Source of the DNA: Flavobacteriaceae bacterium
GTDB lineage: Bacteria > Bacteroidota > Bacteroidia > Flavobacteriales > Flavobacteriaceae
Reading direction: 5' to 3'
DNA: 64,000 bases
Assembly: GCA_002707025.1 (NCBI GenBank)
Contig: PALG01000028.1
Span: forward strand, 1-64,000
Below the pieces are notes generated by a model. The model saw only the letters and a list, made by a program, of their open reading frames with translations, was not told the origin of the DNA and did no database searches. The position numbers were made by a program, and so were the translations under genes. Each line of letters begins with the position of its first letter. Positions within the stretch are counted from its first letter, which is position 1. This document shows positions 8,433 through 15,490 of the stretch, piece after piece.

Positions 8433-10508
8433 CTAGTAACCCAGGATTTCCTGAATCTTCTGTTGTACTTTTTCCACCGAAGGGATCATGGTTTGTTCCA
8501 AGGTGGCGTTCAACGGGATGGCAGGCATGTTTTCGGAACCGATCAACATCACCGGGGCATCCAACTGCTGAAAACAGTGTTCCTGGATCTTCGCCTGCAG
8601 GCTTCGGGCAAATCCGTTATCAGACGGTTCTTCGGTCACCACCAAACATTTTCCGCATTTTTGGGCACTTTTATACACCGTATCCCAGTCTATAGGGTGC
8701 AAGGTGCGTAAATCGACCACTTCAATGGTATCCTGCATTCCCAAAGCTTCCGAAGCATTCATCGCCCAATGCACGCCCATGCCGTAGGTAATGATGCTTA
8801 GGGTTTCTGCTTCCTCCTGTTTCCAAATTTCCTGCAACACCCATGCCTTTCCGAAGGGCAATACATAGTCTTCTGCCGGCTCCAAACTGGTCGCGCCCTT
8901 GGTACCGGGCACTTTGCTCCAGTACAGCCCTTTGTGTTCAAAAATCACCACCGGATTGGGATCGTAGTAGGCGGCCTTCAGCAAGCCTTTTAAATCGGCC
9001 CCGTTGCTGGGGTAAGCGATTTTGAGTCCGCGGATGTTGGTCACAATACTTTCTACGGAAGAAGAATGGTAGGGACCGCCACTGCCGTAGGCCCCAATGG
9101 GCACCCGAAGGATCATGGACACCGGCCATTTGCCGTTGGAGAGGTAGCAGCTGCGGCTTACTTCCGTAAACAACTGATTGAGACCCGGCCAGATATAGTC
9201 GGCAAACTGTACTTCCACGATGGGTTTCAGGCCTGCGGCGCTCATCCCCACGGTGGACCCCACGATAAAGGCCTCTTGGATGGGCGTGTTGAACACCCGA
9301 TTGTCGCCAAACTTCTGCGCCAGGGTGGCGGCTTCCCGGAACACCCCTCCTAGCCTTCCGCCTACGTCCTGCCCATAGAGCAGGCATTCGGGATGTTGGG
9401 CCATCAGCTCTTCAATGGCAAACAAGGCACAGTCCACCATCACCACCTTTTCGGCCCCCTCGGGCGAGCGTTCGCCTTGTTCCTCGGTAATGGGCGTCGG
9501 CGCAAAGTCGTGGGTAAACAGGTCTTCCGGTTGGGGGTCCTCGGCCTGTTGGGCTTTTTCAAAATCGGATCGCACTTGGGCGATGCAGTCGTTTTCCAAC
9601 TGCTGAATCTCGTCTTTGGTGAGTCCGTACCCCTGTAACAGCTGTTGCATTTTGGGATAGGGATCTCGGGTTCGGGCTTCCTCCAGGTCGTCGCGGTACC
9701 ATTCCATACGCACCCCCGAGGTATGGTGGTTCAGCAAGGGTACTTTGGCGTGCACCAAAAAGGGTCGGCGTTCCTTCCGAATGGTTTCGATCACGTTTTT
9801 AACGGTGGTATAACTTTCCTCAAAATCGGTTCCATCGATGGACACGGCCTCGAGCCCATGGAATCCCTTGGCGTATTCAAACGCATTTTGGGCACGGGTT
9901 TCGGCGGCATTGGCCGAAATATCCCAGCCGTTGTCCTGCACCAAATACAGGATGGGCAATTGCTTTAGGGCCGCCATCTGGAAAGCCTCGGCGATTTCGC
10001 CTTCCGTCACGGACGCATCGCCCAACGAACAGACCACCACGGGTTTTTCATCCAAGTTGCACAGCCCTTCGGCTTCCTTATACCAAAAGCCCATCGCTAC
10101 GCCGGTGGCAGGAATGGCCTGCATGCCCGTGGCCGAACTTTGATGCGGGATTTTGGGTTTGTCGTCGTCCCGCAAGCTGGGATGGGAGTAGTAGGTTCTT
10201 CCGCCGGAAAAAGGGTCGTCGCGTTTGGCCAGTACCTGCAGCATCAAATCGTAGGGTTGCATCCCAATGGCCAGCAACATGCTATCGTCCCGGTAATAGG
10301 GAAAGGCATAGTCCTGCGGTTGCAGCTGCATCCCTACAGCAGTTTGAATCACCTCGTGCCCTCGGGAGGTGGCATGTACGTATTTGGACACGACCTTGAA
10401 GTTTTCTTCATACAAAAAGGTGAGGGCCTTTGCGGTGCAGAGGTTTTGGAAGGCCTTGATGGTTGTTTGTTGGTTGATAATGCTGTGTTTTTTATTTTGG
10501 GTATTCAT
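8433..10508 (-). CDS. Fused E1 alpha/beta of a 2-oxoacid dehydrogenase
   Basis: This 691-residue protein fuses both E1 subunits. Residues 1 to about 330 are the alpha part, with the thiamine-diphosphate motif GDASVTEG (163-170) closing at QDN (191-193). Residues from about 355 are the beta part (LYGQDVGGRLGGVFREA..., VEVQFADYIWPGLNQL, PYHSSSVES, and the C-terminal VVTEEPSDNGF). It decarboxylates a 2-oxoacid and passes the acyl group to the lipoyl E2 encoded upstream at 11424-12701. Fused E1 of this type in Bacteroidota is usually annotated as branched-chain. Its place at the end of a paa cluster without PaaK suggests that an aromatic 2-oxoacid such as phenylpyruvate may be the substrate (inference). 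Confidence 0.88.
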   Translation of the reverse strand: MNTQNKKHSIINQQTTIKAFQNLCTAKALTFLYEENFKVVSKYVHATSRGHEVIQTAVGMQLQPQDYAFPYYRDDSMLLAIGMQPYDLMLQVLAKRDDPFSGGRTYYSHPSLRDDDKPKIPHQSSATGMQAIPATGVAMGFWYKEAEGLCNLDEKPVVVCSLGDASVTEGEIAEAFQMAALKQLPILYLVQDNGWDISANAAETRAQNAFEYAKGFHGLEAVSIDGTDFEESYTTVKNVIETIRKERRPFLVHAKVPLLNHHTSGVRMEWYRDDLEEARTRDPYPKMQQLLQGYGLTKDEIQQLENDCIAQVRSDFEKAQQAEDPQPEDLFTHDFAPTPITEEQGERSPEGAEKVVMVDCALFAIEELMAQHPECLLYGQDVGGRLGGVFREAATLAQKFGDNRVFNTPIQEAFIVGSTVGMSAAGLKPIVEVQFADYIWPGLNQLFTEVSRSCYLSNGKWPVSMILRVPIGAYGSGGPYHSSSVESIVTNIRGLKIAYPSNGADLKGLLKAAYYDPNPVVIFEHKGLYWSKVPGTKGATSLEPAEDYVLPFGKAWVLQEIWKQEEAETLSIITYGMGVHWAMNASEALGMQDTIEVVDLRTLHPIDWDTVYKSAQKCGKCLVVTEEPSDNGFARSLQAKIQEHCFQQLDAPVMLIGSENMPAIPLNATLEQTMIPSVEKVQQKIQEILGY

Positions 10509-10526
10509 GGTTTTATTGGGAAAAAG

Positions 10527-10795
10527 GAGTCACGAGACACGAGGCACGAATCACAAGTCAAGAGACAAGAGTCAAGAGACAGGAGTCAGGACATATTTTT
10601 TTCATTGTTTTATGGCCTTAGTCCCTGTTTTATGGGTTGACAACATCCCCCTCGGTCCCCCTTCAAAGGGGGAAGAGAGACAGGAGACAGGACTGTTTTG
10701 TGGTTATGTTGGGCTTCTGTTTTCATTAGATTGTAAAAGTGGTTTCTTTTCATAGTGCTTTTTTTTGGAGACACGAGTCAAGAGACAGGAGTCAG
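10527..10795. repeat. Heptanucleotide repeat arrays between E1 and the four-helix-bundle gene
   Basis: Nine tandem 7-bp units of the form GANNCAN lie at 10527-10589 (GAGTCAC, GAGACAC, GAGGCAC, GAATCAC and so on). Two more are at 10677-10690 and four at 10768-10795. The last unit (GAGTCAG, 10789-10795) contains the stop codon of the gene at 10792. Related units continue beyond the other end of that gene, within 11163-11443. Confidence 0.85.
10644..10675. repeat. Palindromic repeat CCCCCTT/AAGGGGG, intergenic copy
   Basis: The core palindrome CCCCCTTCAAAGGGGG is at 10657-10672, preceded by ATCCCCCTCGGT. It is the same family as the copies at 12722-12750 and 19230-19258, with related in-frame forms at 12342-12374 and 27452-27492. 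Confidence 0.85.
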
Positions 10796-11160
10796 GACTT
10801 TTTGGTTTTAAGCTTTTTTATAAAGTTTGATATTTTACGTTGTATTGATTTGATGTCTTGCAATAAGTCTTCATATGGTTCTTCTTCTATGTAGTTTTGT
10901 CTTTTACAGATAATTAATTGTGTTTCCCATTCAAATGCTGAACCCAAGCTGGTTTCTAAAAATTGAACAAAATGCTTGTTGGATGATTTACTGGAACCTT
11001 CGGCTATGTTGGAAGCTATAGAAACTATACTTCGATTCATTTGAGAGGTTAACCCATAATTTTCTGAAGCAGGTAAATTCCCAGTAAAGGAATAACTCTT
11101 ATCAATTAAATTCATTGCATCATTCCAAATTTGCAGCTTCTTGAAATTATGTCTTTCCAT
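10792..11160 (-). CDS. Four-helix-bundle protein (S23/IVP family), copy 1
   Basis: This 122-residue helical protein has the hallmarks of the family first seen in 23S rRNA intervening sequences: an N-terminal FKKLQIWNDAMNLIDKSY, then LTSQMNRSIVSIASNIAEGSSK, and SAFEWETQL. Relatives include the Avd accessory proteins of diversity-generating retroelements. Its molecular role here is unknown. It is the same strand as E2 and E1 and lies between them, but its presence breaks an otherwise metabolic pair. Both ends abut repeats: the stop codon lies inside a heptamer unit, and the 82-bp repeats begin just upstream of the start. It is unlike the second copy in sequence. Confidence 0.85.
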   Translation of the reverse strand: MERHNFKKLQIWNDAMNLIDKSYSFTGNLPASENYGLTSQMNRSIVSIASNIAEGSSKSSNKHFVQFLETSLGSAFEWETQLIICKRQNYIEEEPYEDLLQDIKSIQRKISNFIKKLKTKKS

Positions 11161-11162
11161 AG

Positions 11163-11443
11163 TCCTGTTTCTTGTCTCCTGACTCCTGTTTCTATATTTT
11201 TCCTTTTAACAGTCGTGATTCGTGATTCGTATATCTAATCGTCTACCGTACTCCTGTTGCTTGTCTCCTGACTCTTGTTTCTACATTTTTCGGTTTTACA
11301 ATCGTCATTCTTACCTCTAATCGTCTACCCTACTCCTGTTTCTTGTCTCCTGTCTCCTGTTTCTATATTTTTCGGTTTTACAATCGTCATTCGTACCTCT
11401 AATCGTCTACCGTACTCTTGTTTCTATATTTTTCGGTTTATCG
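11163..11443. repeat. 82-bp tandem repeat, about 3.3 copies, overlapping the E2 stop
   Basis: Units begin with TCCTGTTNCTTGTCTCCTG at 11163, 11252 and 11334, with a shortened unit at about 11415. Each contains heptamers (GAGTCAG, GAGACAA and GAAACAG on the minus strand), then ATTTTTCGG and CTAATCGTCTAC. The shortened unit runs into the E2 gene and supplies its last codons and stop. Confidence 0.85.
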
Positions 11444-12701
11444 TCCATTCCTCCATATAATCTGCTATTCTTCGTAAGAACGAACCTGCGAGGTAGCCGT
11501 CGACAATGCGGTGGTCAAAGGACAGGTAGAGGTACATCATGTTCCGTATTTCGATGGTGTCGCCTTCTTTCCGTTCCATAACCTCCGCGCGCTTTTTGAT
11601 GATTCCCGTGGCTAAAATGGCGGCTTCCGGCTGATTGATAATGGGGGTACCCATTAAACTGCCAAAGGTCCCTACGTTGCTAATGGTGAATGTACTTCCC
11701 TTGGTCTCCTCGGCGGTGAGCTTGCCATCGCGGGCTTTTAGCGCCAGTTCGTTGGTGGTCGCGGCCAGTTCGACCAAGGATTTTTTATCGGCATTCTTCA
11801 CCACCGGAACGATGAGGTTTCCAGAAGGCAGTGCCGTGGCCATCCCAATATGGATGTCGTCTTTTACAATGATGTTTTTACCATCCAAGGAAGAATTGAT
11901 CTTTGGAAAATCCTGAATGGCTTTGGCAATGCACTGTATAAAAATAGGGGTAAACGTGAGTTTCTCCTGATGCTTTTTCTGAAACTCCTTTTTGGCGTTA
12001 TTGCGCCAGTGCACCATATCGGTCACATCGGCTTCCACATAGGCGGTGACGTGCGGGGAGGTATGCTTACTGAAGACCATGTGGTCGGCAATCATTTGTC
12101 GCATACGGTCCATTTCCACGATCGTTCCCTTGCCCTTATCAAATTTCAGGTCGGGTACCTTGAAGCCGGTATTTTCTGAAACCGGTTGCGCAAACTTAAA
12201 AGGTCTCCCTTCCGAAATATACTGCATCACATCGCTTTTCCGCAGTCGGCCGTTATTTCCCGTAGCGGGGATGCGCGCCAGTTCCTCAAAACTGATATGA
12301 TGTTCGCGGGCAATGCGTTCAATTAAGGGCGATACAAACATCCCTCCCCCGGCCCCTCCCTGAGGGAGGGGGGAAGCGGTACGTACTTTTACGGCCGGAG
12401 TTGCTTCCACTTTTTTATCAGGTTGCTTAGGAGTTTCCTTTTTCTTTTCAACAGGTTTGCCGTCGCTATCGATAATGGCGATGGGCGCTCCAATTTCAAT
12501 CACATCATTCGCTTCGTAAAGAAGTTCCACGACAGTTCCGGAGATGGTACTGTGTACTTCGCTATCCACTTTATCGGTCGCGACTTCCAGTAAAATCTCG
12601 TCCTGTTCGATGGTATCCCCCACGCTTTTCCACCATTTAATGATGGCCGCTTCGGTAATACTTTCCCCCAGTCGGGGCATTTTAAATTCAACTTTGGGCA
12701 T
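11424..12701 (-). CDS. Dihydrolipoyl acyltransferase (E2) of a 2-oxoacid dehydrogenase
   Basis: This 425-residue protein has one lipoyl domain (residues 1-80, lipoyl-lysine in EVATDKVDSEV, Lys44), a linker, an E3/E1-binding domain (about 122-163, FVSPLIERIAREHHISFEELARIPATG...) and the acyltransferase core from about 195. The catalytic HRIVDG is near residues 397-402. It accepts the acyl group from E1 and transfers it to CoA. The linker contains SPLPQGGAGGG (110-120), encoded by a palindromic repeat that entered in frame. The last residues and stop come from the 82-bp repeat. No E3 is in the window. Confidence 0.92.
   Translation of the reverse strand: MPKVEFKMPRLGESITEAAIIKWWKSVGDTIEQDEILLEVATDKVDSEVHSTISGTVVELLYEANDVIEIGAPIAIIDSDGKPVEKKKETPKQPDKKVEATPAVKVRTASPLPQGGAGGGMFVSPLIERIAREHHISFEELARIPATGNNGRLRKSDVMQYISEGRPFKFAQPVSENTGFKVPDLKFDKGKGTIVEMDRMRQMIADHMVFSKHTSPHVTAYVEADVTDMVHWRNNAKKEFQKKHQEKLTFTPIFIQCIAKAIQDFPKINSSLDGKNIIVKDDIHIGMATALPSGNLIVPVVKNADKKSLVELAATTNELALKARDGKLTAEETKGSTFTISNVGTFGSLMGTPIINQPEAAILATGIIKKRAEVMERKEGDTIEIRNMMYLYLSFDHRIVDGYLAGSFLRRIADYMEEWTINRKI
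12342..12374. repeat. Palindromic repeat, in-frame copy inside E2
   Basis: GC-rich palindromic sequence (CCCCTCCC...GGGAGGGG) with the CATCCCTCCCCCGG lead typical of the family. It reads on the minus strand as SPLPQGGAGGG within the flexible linker between the lipoyl and binding domains. Confidence 0.75.
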
Positions 12702-12711
12702 AATTTAAAAT

Positions 12712-13347
12712 TTAGAGGACCTCCCCCTGGCCCCCTTCAAAGGGGGATTTATTTCGTTTTATTTCTGACAATGTTTTGTAAAAATCTTCTTGTACGGGGC
12801 GTTCTTTCGGAAGTTCCCGAAGGGGTGCTACTTCCCGTAGGGTGTCATGACAATGGGTAGGCAATTGCTGGTACAGCTTGGTACCGGCTGTTTTCCAGGC
12901 GATCATTTCTTCGGAAACTTCTTTGAGGGCTTTCGCAGGGTTGCCTACAATAAGCTGTCGGGCTGGGAAGACGGTTTCCGCTTTTACGAAACTCATCGCG
13001 CCTACAATACATTCCTCCCCAATAACGGCATCGTCCATGATGACGCTGTTCATGCCAATTAAACAATTTCTTCCCAACTGCGCTCCATGGATCACGGCCC
13101 CATGGCCTACATGGGCACGCTCCTGAAGCACGATGCTTTTCCCGGGGAACATGTGGATGGTACAGTTTTCCTGTACGTTCACACCATCTTCCAGGATGAT
13201 CTCCCCCCAGTCGCCCCGAATGGCGGCCCCTGGGCCTATGTAGCAGTGCTTCCCAATAATGACGTTTCCGGTGACGGCTGCCAAGGGGTGGACGAAACTG
13301 GATTCGTGCACTACGGGTATGTGTCCTTTAAAACTGTAAATACTCAT
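12712..13347 (-). CDS. paaY: PaaY, hexapeptide-repeat thioesterase/gamma-carbonic-anhydrase-like
   Basis: The start is taken at the ATG at 13347 (MSIYSFKGHIPVVH, 211 aa), which overlaps the upstream peptidase stop as ATGA. The left-handed beta-helix repeats (VTGNVIIGKHCYIGPGAAIRGD, GVNVQENCTIHMF, GHGAVIHGAQLG, IVGAMSFV) match the PaaY trimer family. In other bacteria PaaY is a thioesterase that hydrolyses ring-1,2-epoxyphenylacetyl-CoA and its derivatives that would otherwise block PaaZ. The C-terminus NKSPFEGGQGEVL is encoded by a palindromic repeat and is probably a late addition. Confidence 0.85.
   Translation of the reverse strand: MSIYSFKGHIPVVHESSFVHPLAAVTGNVIIGKHCYIGPGAAIRGDWGEIILEDGVNVQENCTIHMFPGKSIVLQERAHVGHGAVIHGAQLGRNCLIGMNSVIMDDAVIGEECIVGAMSFVKAETVFPARQLIVGNPAKALKEVSEEMIAWKTAGTKLYQQLPTHCHDTLREVAPLRELPKERPVQEDFYKTLSEIKRNKSPFEGGQGEVL
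12722..12750. repeat. Palindromic repeat, copy forming the PaaY C-terminus
   Basis: The core CCCCCTTCAAAGGGGG is at 12731-12746, with CTCCCCCTGG ahead of it. On the minus strand it encodes the last residues of PaaY (KSPFEGGQGEV). Confidence 0.85.
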
Positions 13348-14558
13348 TTTTGCTGCGCTATTAGTTCCAACACCTGTTCGACCCAATCTTTCTGGGTATG
13401 TAACGGTATGTCTACCGGAATTCCCACGCTTTCGAAGGCTTCAAACTTTCTGTAGGTTAAATCGGTTAGGTAAAAAGAGAACCGCCCCGAGGGCAAGGTT
13501 ATTTTTTCCCCATAATTTAAACCATAGTTAATAACCCCGGCTGTTTGGTCTCCCAGTAGCTGAACGTTTTTCAGTTTGCCTATTTCCCAAGCGGTTTGTT
13601 CGGCATTGCTGGCCGAAAGGGCATTCACCAAAATATATACTTTGTTTTTCTTTGCATATTTCTTCAGTGCTTTCCGTAGGGGTTTTCCAATTTTATCGGT
13701 ACCCCCGCCATTGTTTCTTACATCCAGAATGAGGTGGGAAACCGTTAAGGACGGAAAGGTTGTATCGAAAAAGGCATTGGCTTTTGCCACATTTCCGTTG
13801 TTCCAGCTAAAGGTAGCCACCCGCATATAGCCAATGTCTTCGGAAAGCTCTTCATAAAAAAATGGTTTAGGCTCCTTCGGTTTGTAATAAAAGGGCGCTT
13901 GTAAATCTTTGGTAATCCCATAGATAAGAAACCTTCCCCCGACTATGGTTTCGGCATTAAGGGAACGGAATTTGGTGAAGTTTCTATCGATCCAAGCGAT
14001 GCGGTATTTATTGCCGAAGGCTTTTTTTACATCAAAAGCCATCATTCCCGGCGTCCAGTGTTCATTCTTACTTTCCAATACGACCCCTTTATAGGATTCC
14101 CTGTCTTTATAGACCCCATATTTCCAACCCTCAGCGAAGTAGATTCCTTCGATATCGTTAAAGGGCTTTTGTTGGAGTTTTGTTTCAAGGCTATCCAGTT
14201 GTAAAGAAACCTTTGGGAGCTCCTTATAAAAGTCCGTTTTCGTGACTGTTACCGTGCTATCGGTAATCCCTTCAGAAAAAACACGGCTGTGTTCATCACG
14301 AATCACATCCTTTAGTTGGGTAAGTTTCAGAAAACAGTCCCATTGGGTTTCCGAACAAGTGATTTCGGTTACCAATGAATCGTACACCTTATTAAATCGT
14401 GCCTCTGTCCCTGAATTTTTCATTTGTTCTTTATAGGAAACGGTTTCGGCATAAGCCCGCTTAAAATCCATGACATCCTTCTTACAAGGGCATTCCTGTG
14501 CAAACACCTTGCCTCCTAGCAATAAAAAGGGCACCATTAAATAGAGAAATGATTTCAT
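13344..14558 (-). CDS. Secreted S41-family peptidase-like protein
   Basis: This 404-residue protein has a signal peptide (MKSFLYLMVPFLLLGGKVFA). The C-terminal half carries the tail-specific protease fold: HLILDVRNNGGG (275-286) and the nucleophile region VNALSASNAEQ, with the likely catalytic Ser at about 317. The GxxTxGK motif that usually supplies the lysine reads GDQTAGV, so the general base is missing or different, as in tricorn-like S41 members. It sits inside the paa cluster with a 4-bp overlap to paaY and a 6-bp gap to the preceding hydratase gene, yet has no obvious part in phenylacetate breakdown. Its substrate is unknown. Confidence 0.82.
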   Translation of the reverse strand: MKSFLYLMVPFLLLGGKVFAQECPCKKDVMDFKRAYAETVSYKEQMKNSGTEARFNKVYDSLVTEITCSETQWDCFLKLTQLKDVIRDEHSRVFSEGITDSTVTVTKTDFYKELPKVSLQLDSLETKLQQKPFNDIEGIYFAEGWKYGVYKDRESYKGVVLESKNEHWTPGMMAFDVKKAFGNKYRIAWIDRNFTKFRSLNAETIVGGRFLIYGITKDLQAPFYYKPKEPKPFFYEELSEDIGYMRVATFSWNNGNVAKANAFFDTTFPSLTVSHLILDVRNNGGGTDKIGKPLRKALKKYAKKNKVYILVNALSASNAEQTAWEIGKLKNVQLLGDQTAGVINYGLNYGEKITLPSGRFSFYLTDLTYRKFEAFESVGIPVDIPLHTQKDWVEQVLELIAQQK

Positions 14559-14564
14559 TTTATA

Positions 14565-15317
14565 TTATTTATACTTTTTTAAGGTTTCTTTGGTGAATTC
14601 GGACAGCACCAACCGTCCGCTAATGGCGGCACGTTCTGCCAATAACTGATCCCAGTCTTCGGTACCCTGCCAAAACATTTTCTTCATTTCGGCCATGGCC
14701 TCGGGGTTGTACTTACACAGATTTTCCGCTAACGCCTGAACCGCTTCGTCTAGGGCTTCGGTACTCTCGAATACTTGTGCAAACAAGCCTTTCTTTTGGG
14801 CCCATTCGGGCGAGTAAAAACTATTGGCATCGATGGCAATTTGGGACATTCCGCTGGTGCCCAGCTTCCGTTCCACGGCCGGGCCTACCACAAACGGACC
14901 GATCCCCAGATTCAATTCGCTTAACTTGATGGACGCATATTTTGTGGCCATGCAGTAATCGGTTGCCGAGGCAAGCCCTACCCCTCCCCCTACGGTCTTT
15001 CCTTGGATACGCCCAATGATGAATTTAGGGCACTTTCGCATGGCGTTGATCACATGTGCGAATCCGCTGAAGAACTGCTTTCCGGTAACATCATCTTCAA
15101 TACTGATGAGTTCCTGAAAACTTGCGCCGGCACAAAAGGTGCGGTCCCCGCCACTTTGCAGGATGATGACTTTCACCTCATCATTGTTCCCAGCGTTGGT
15201 AATGGTTTGTGCCAAATTGGCCAAGACATCGCTCGGCAAGCTGTTGTGCTCTGGATGAAAGAATTCGATGGTGGCTATTCCGTTACTGATTTGTTCTTTT
15301 ACGTATGCTTTACTCAT
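14565..15317 (-). CDS. Enoyl-CoA hydratase/isomerase-family protein
   Basis: The start is set at 15317 (MSKAYVKEQISNGIATIEF, 250 aa). It is a crotonase fold, with the oxyanion regions FCAGASFQEL and GKTVGGGVGLASATDYC. Of the two catalytic glutamates of classical hydratases, the second is present (SEL, Glu134), but the first position is Gly (GGGVG, residue 114), so simple PaaF-type hydration is uncertain. Position in the cluster, downstream of paaZ, suggests a beta-oxidation step on the ring-cleavage product. It could be an isomerase or a diverged hydratase. Confidence 0.8.
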   Translation of the reverse strand: MSKAYVKEQISNGIATIEFFHPEHNSLPSDVLANLAQTITNAGNNDEVKVIILQSGGDRTFCAGASFQELISIEDDVTGKQFFSGFAHVINAMRKCPKFIIGRIQGKTVGGGVGLASATDYCMATKYASIKLSELNLGIGPFVVGPAVERKLGTSGMSQIAIDANSFYSPEWAQKKGLFAQVFESTEALDEAVQALAENLCKYNPEAMAEMKKMFWQGTEDWDQLLAERAAISGRLVLSEFTKETLKKYK

Positions 15318-15379
15318 GTTTCTCTTTATGTGAATGCGCGTTTGTGGCGTATTCGGTTTCAATATTTACAAACTTTTTT

Positions 15380-15488
15380 GAGCGGTTGCGGAATACATCC
15401 GCAACGACCTATATTTGTGAGCGGCTGCGCAATAAATGCGCAGCGACCTGTATTTGTGAGCGGCTGCGCAATACATGCGCAGCGACCC
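15380..15488. repeat. Three 39-bp tandem units, each a perfect hairpin
   Basis: Units start at 15380, 15419 and 15458. Each holds an 8-bp stem with a 5-nt loop (15385-15405, 15424-15444, 15463-15483): GTTGCGGA/TCCGCAAC in the first and GCTGCGCA/TGCGCAGC in the other two. The two differing pairs are compensatory, so pairing is conserved. They lie in the gap between paaZ and the next gene, directly after the paaZ stop codon. Confidence 0.9.
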
Positions 15489-15490
15489 AA

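Noticed and set aside
9066-9387. Long frames antisense to the E1 beta region
   Set aside because: High GC suppresses stops in all frames there; the E1 reading is complete and conserved.
10369-10755. Plus-strand frames opposite E1 and its 5' region
   Set aside because: They are antisense to a conserved gene and read through heptamer repeats.
10792-11160. Avd protein of a diversity-generating retroelement
   Set aside because: The fold family is shared, but there is no reverse transcriptase, template repeat or variable repeat in the window.
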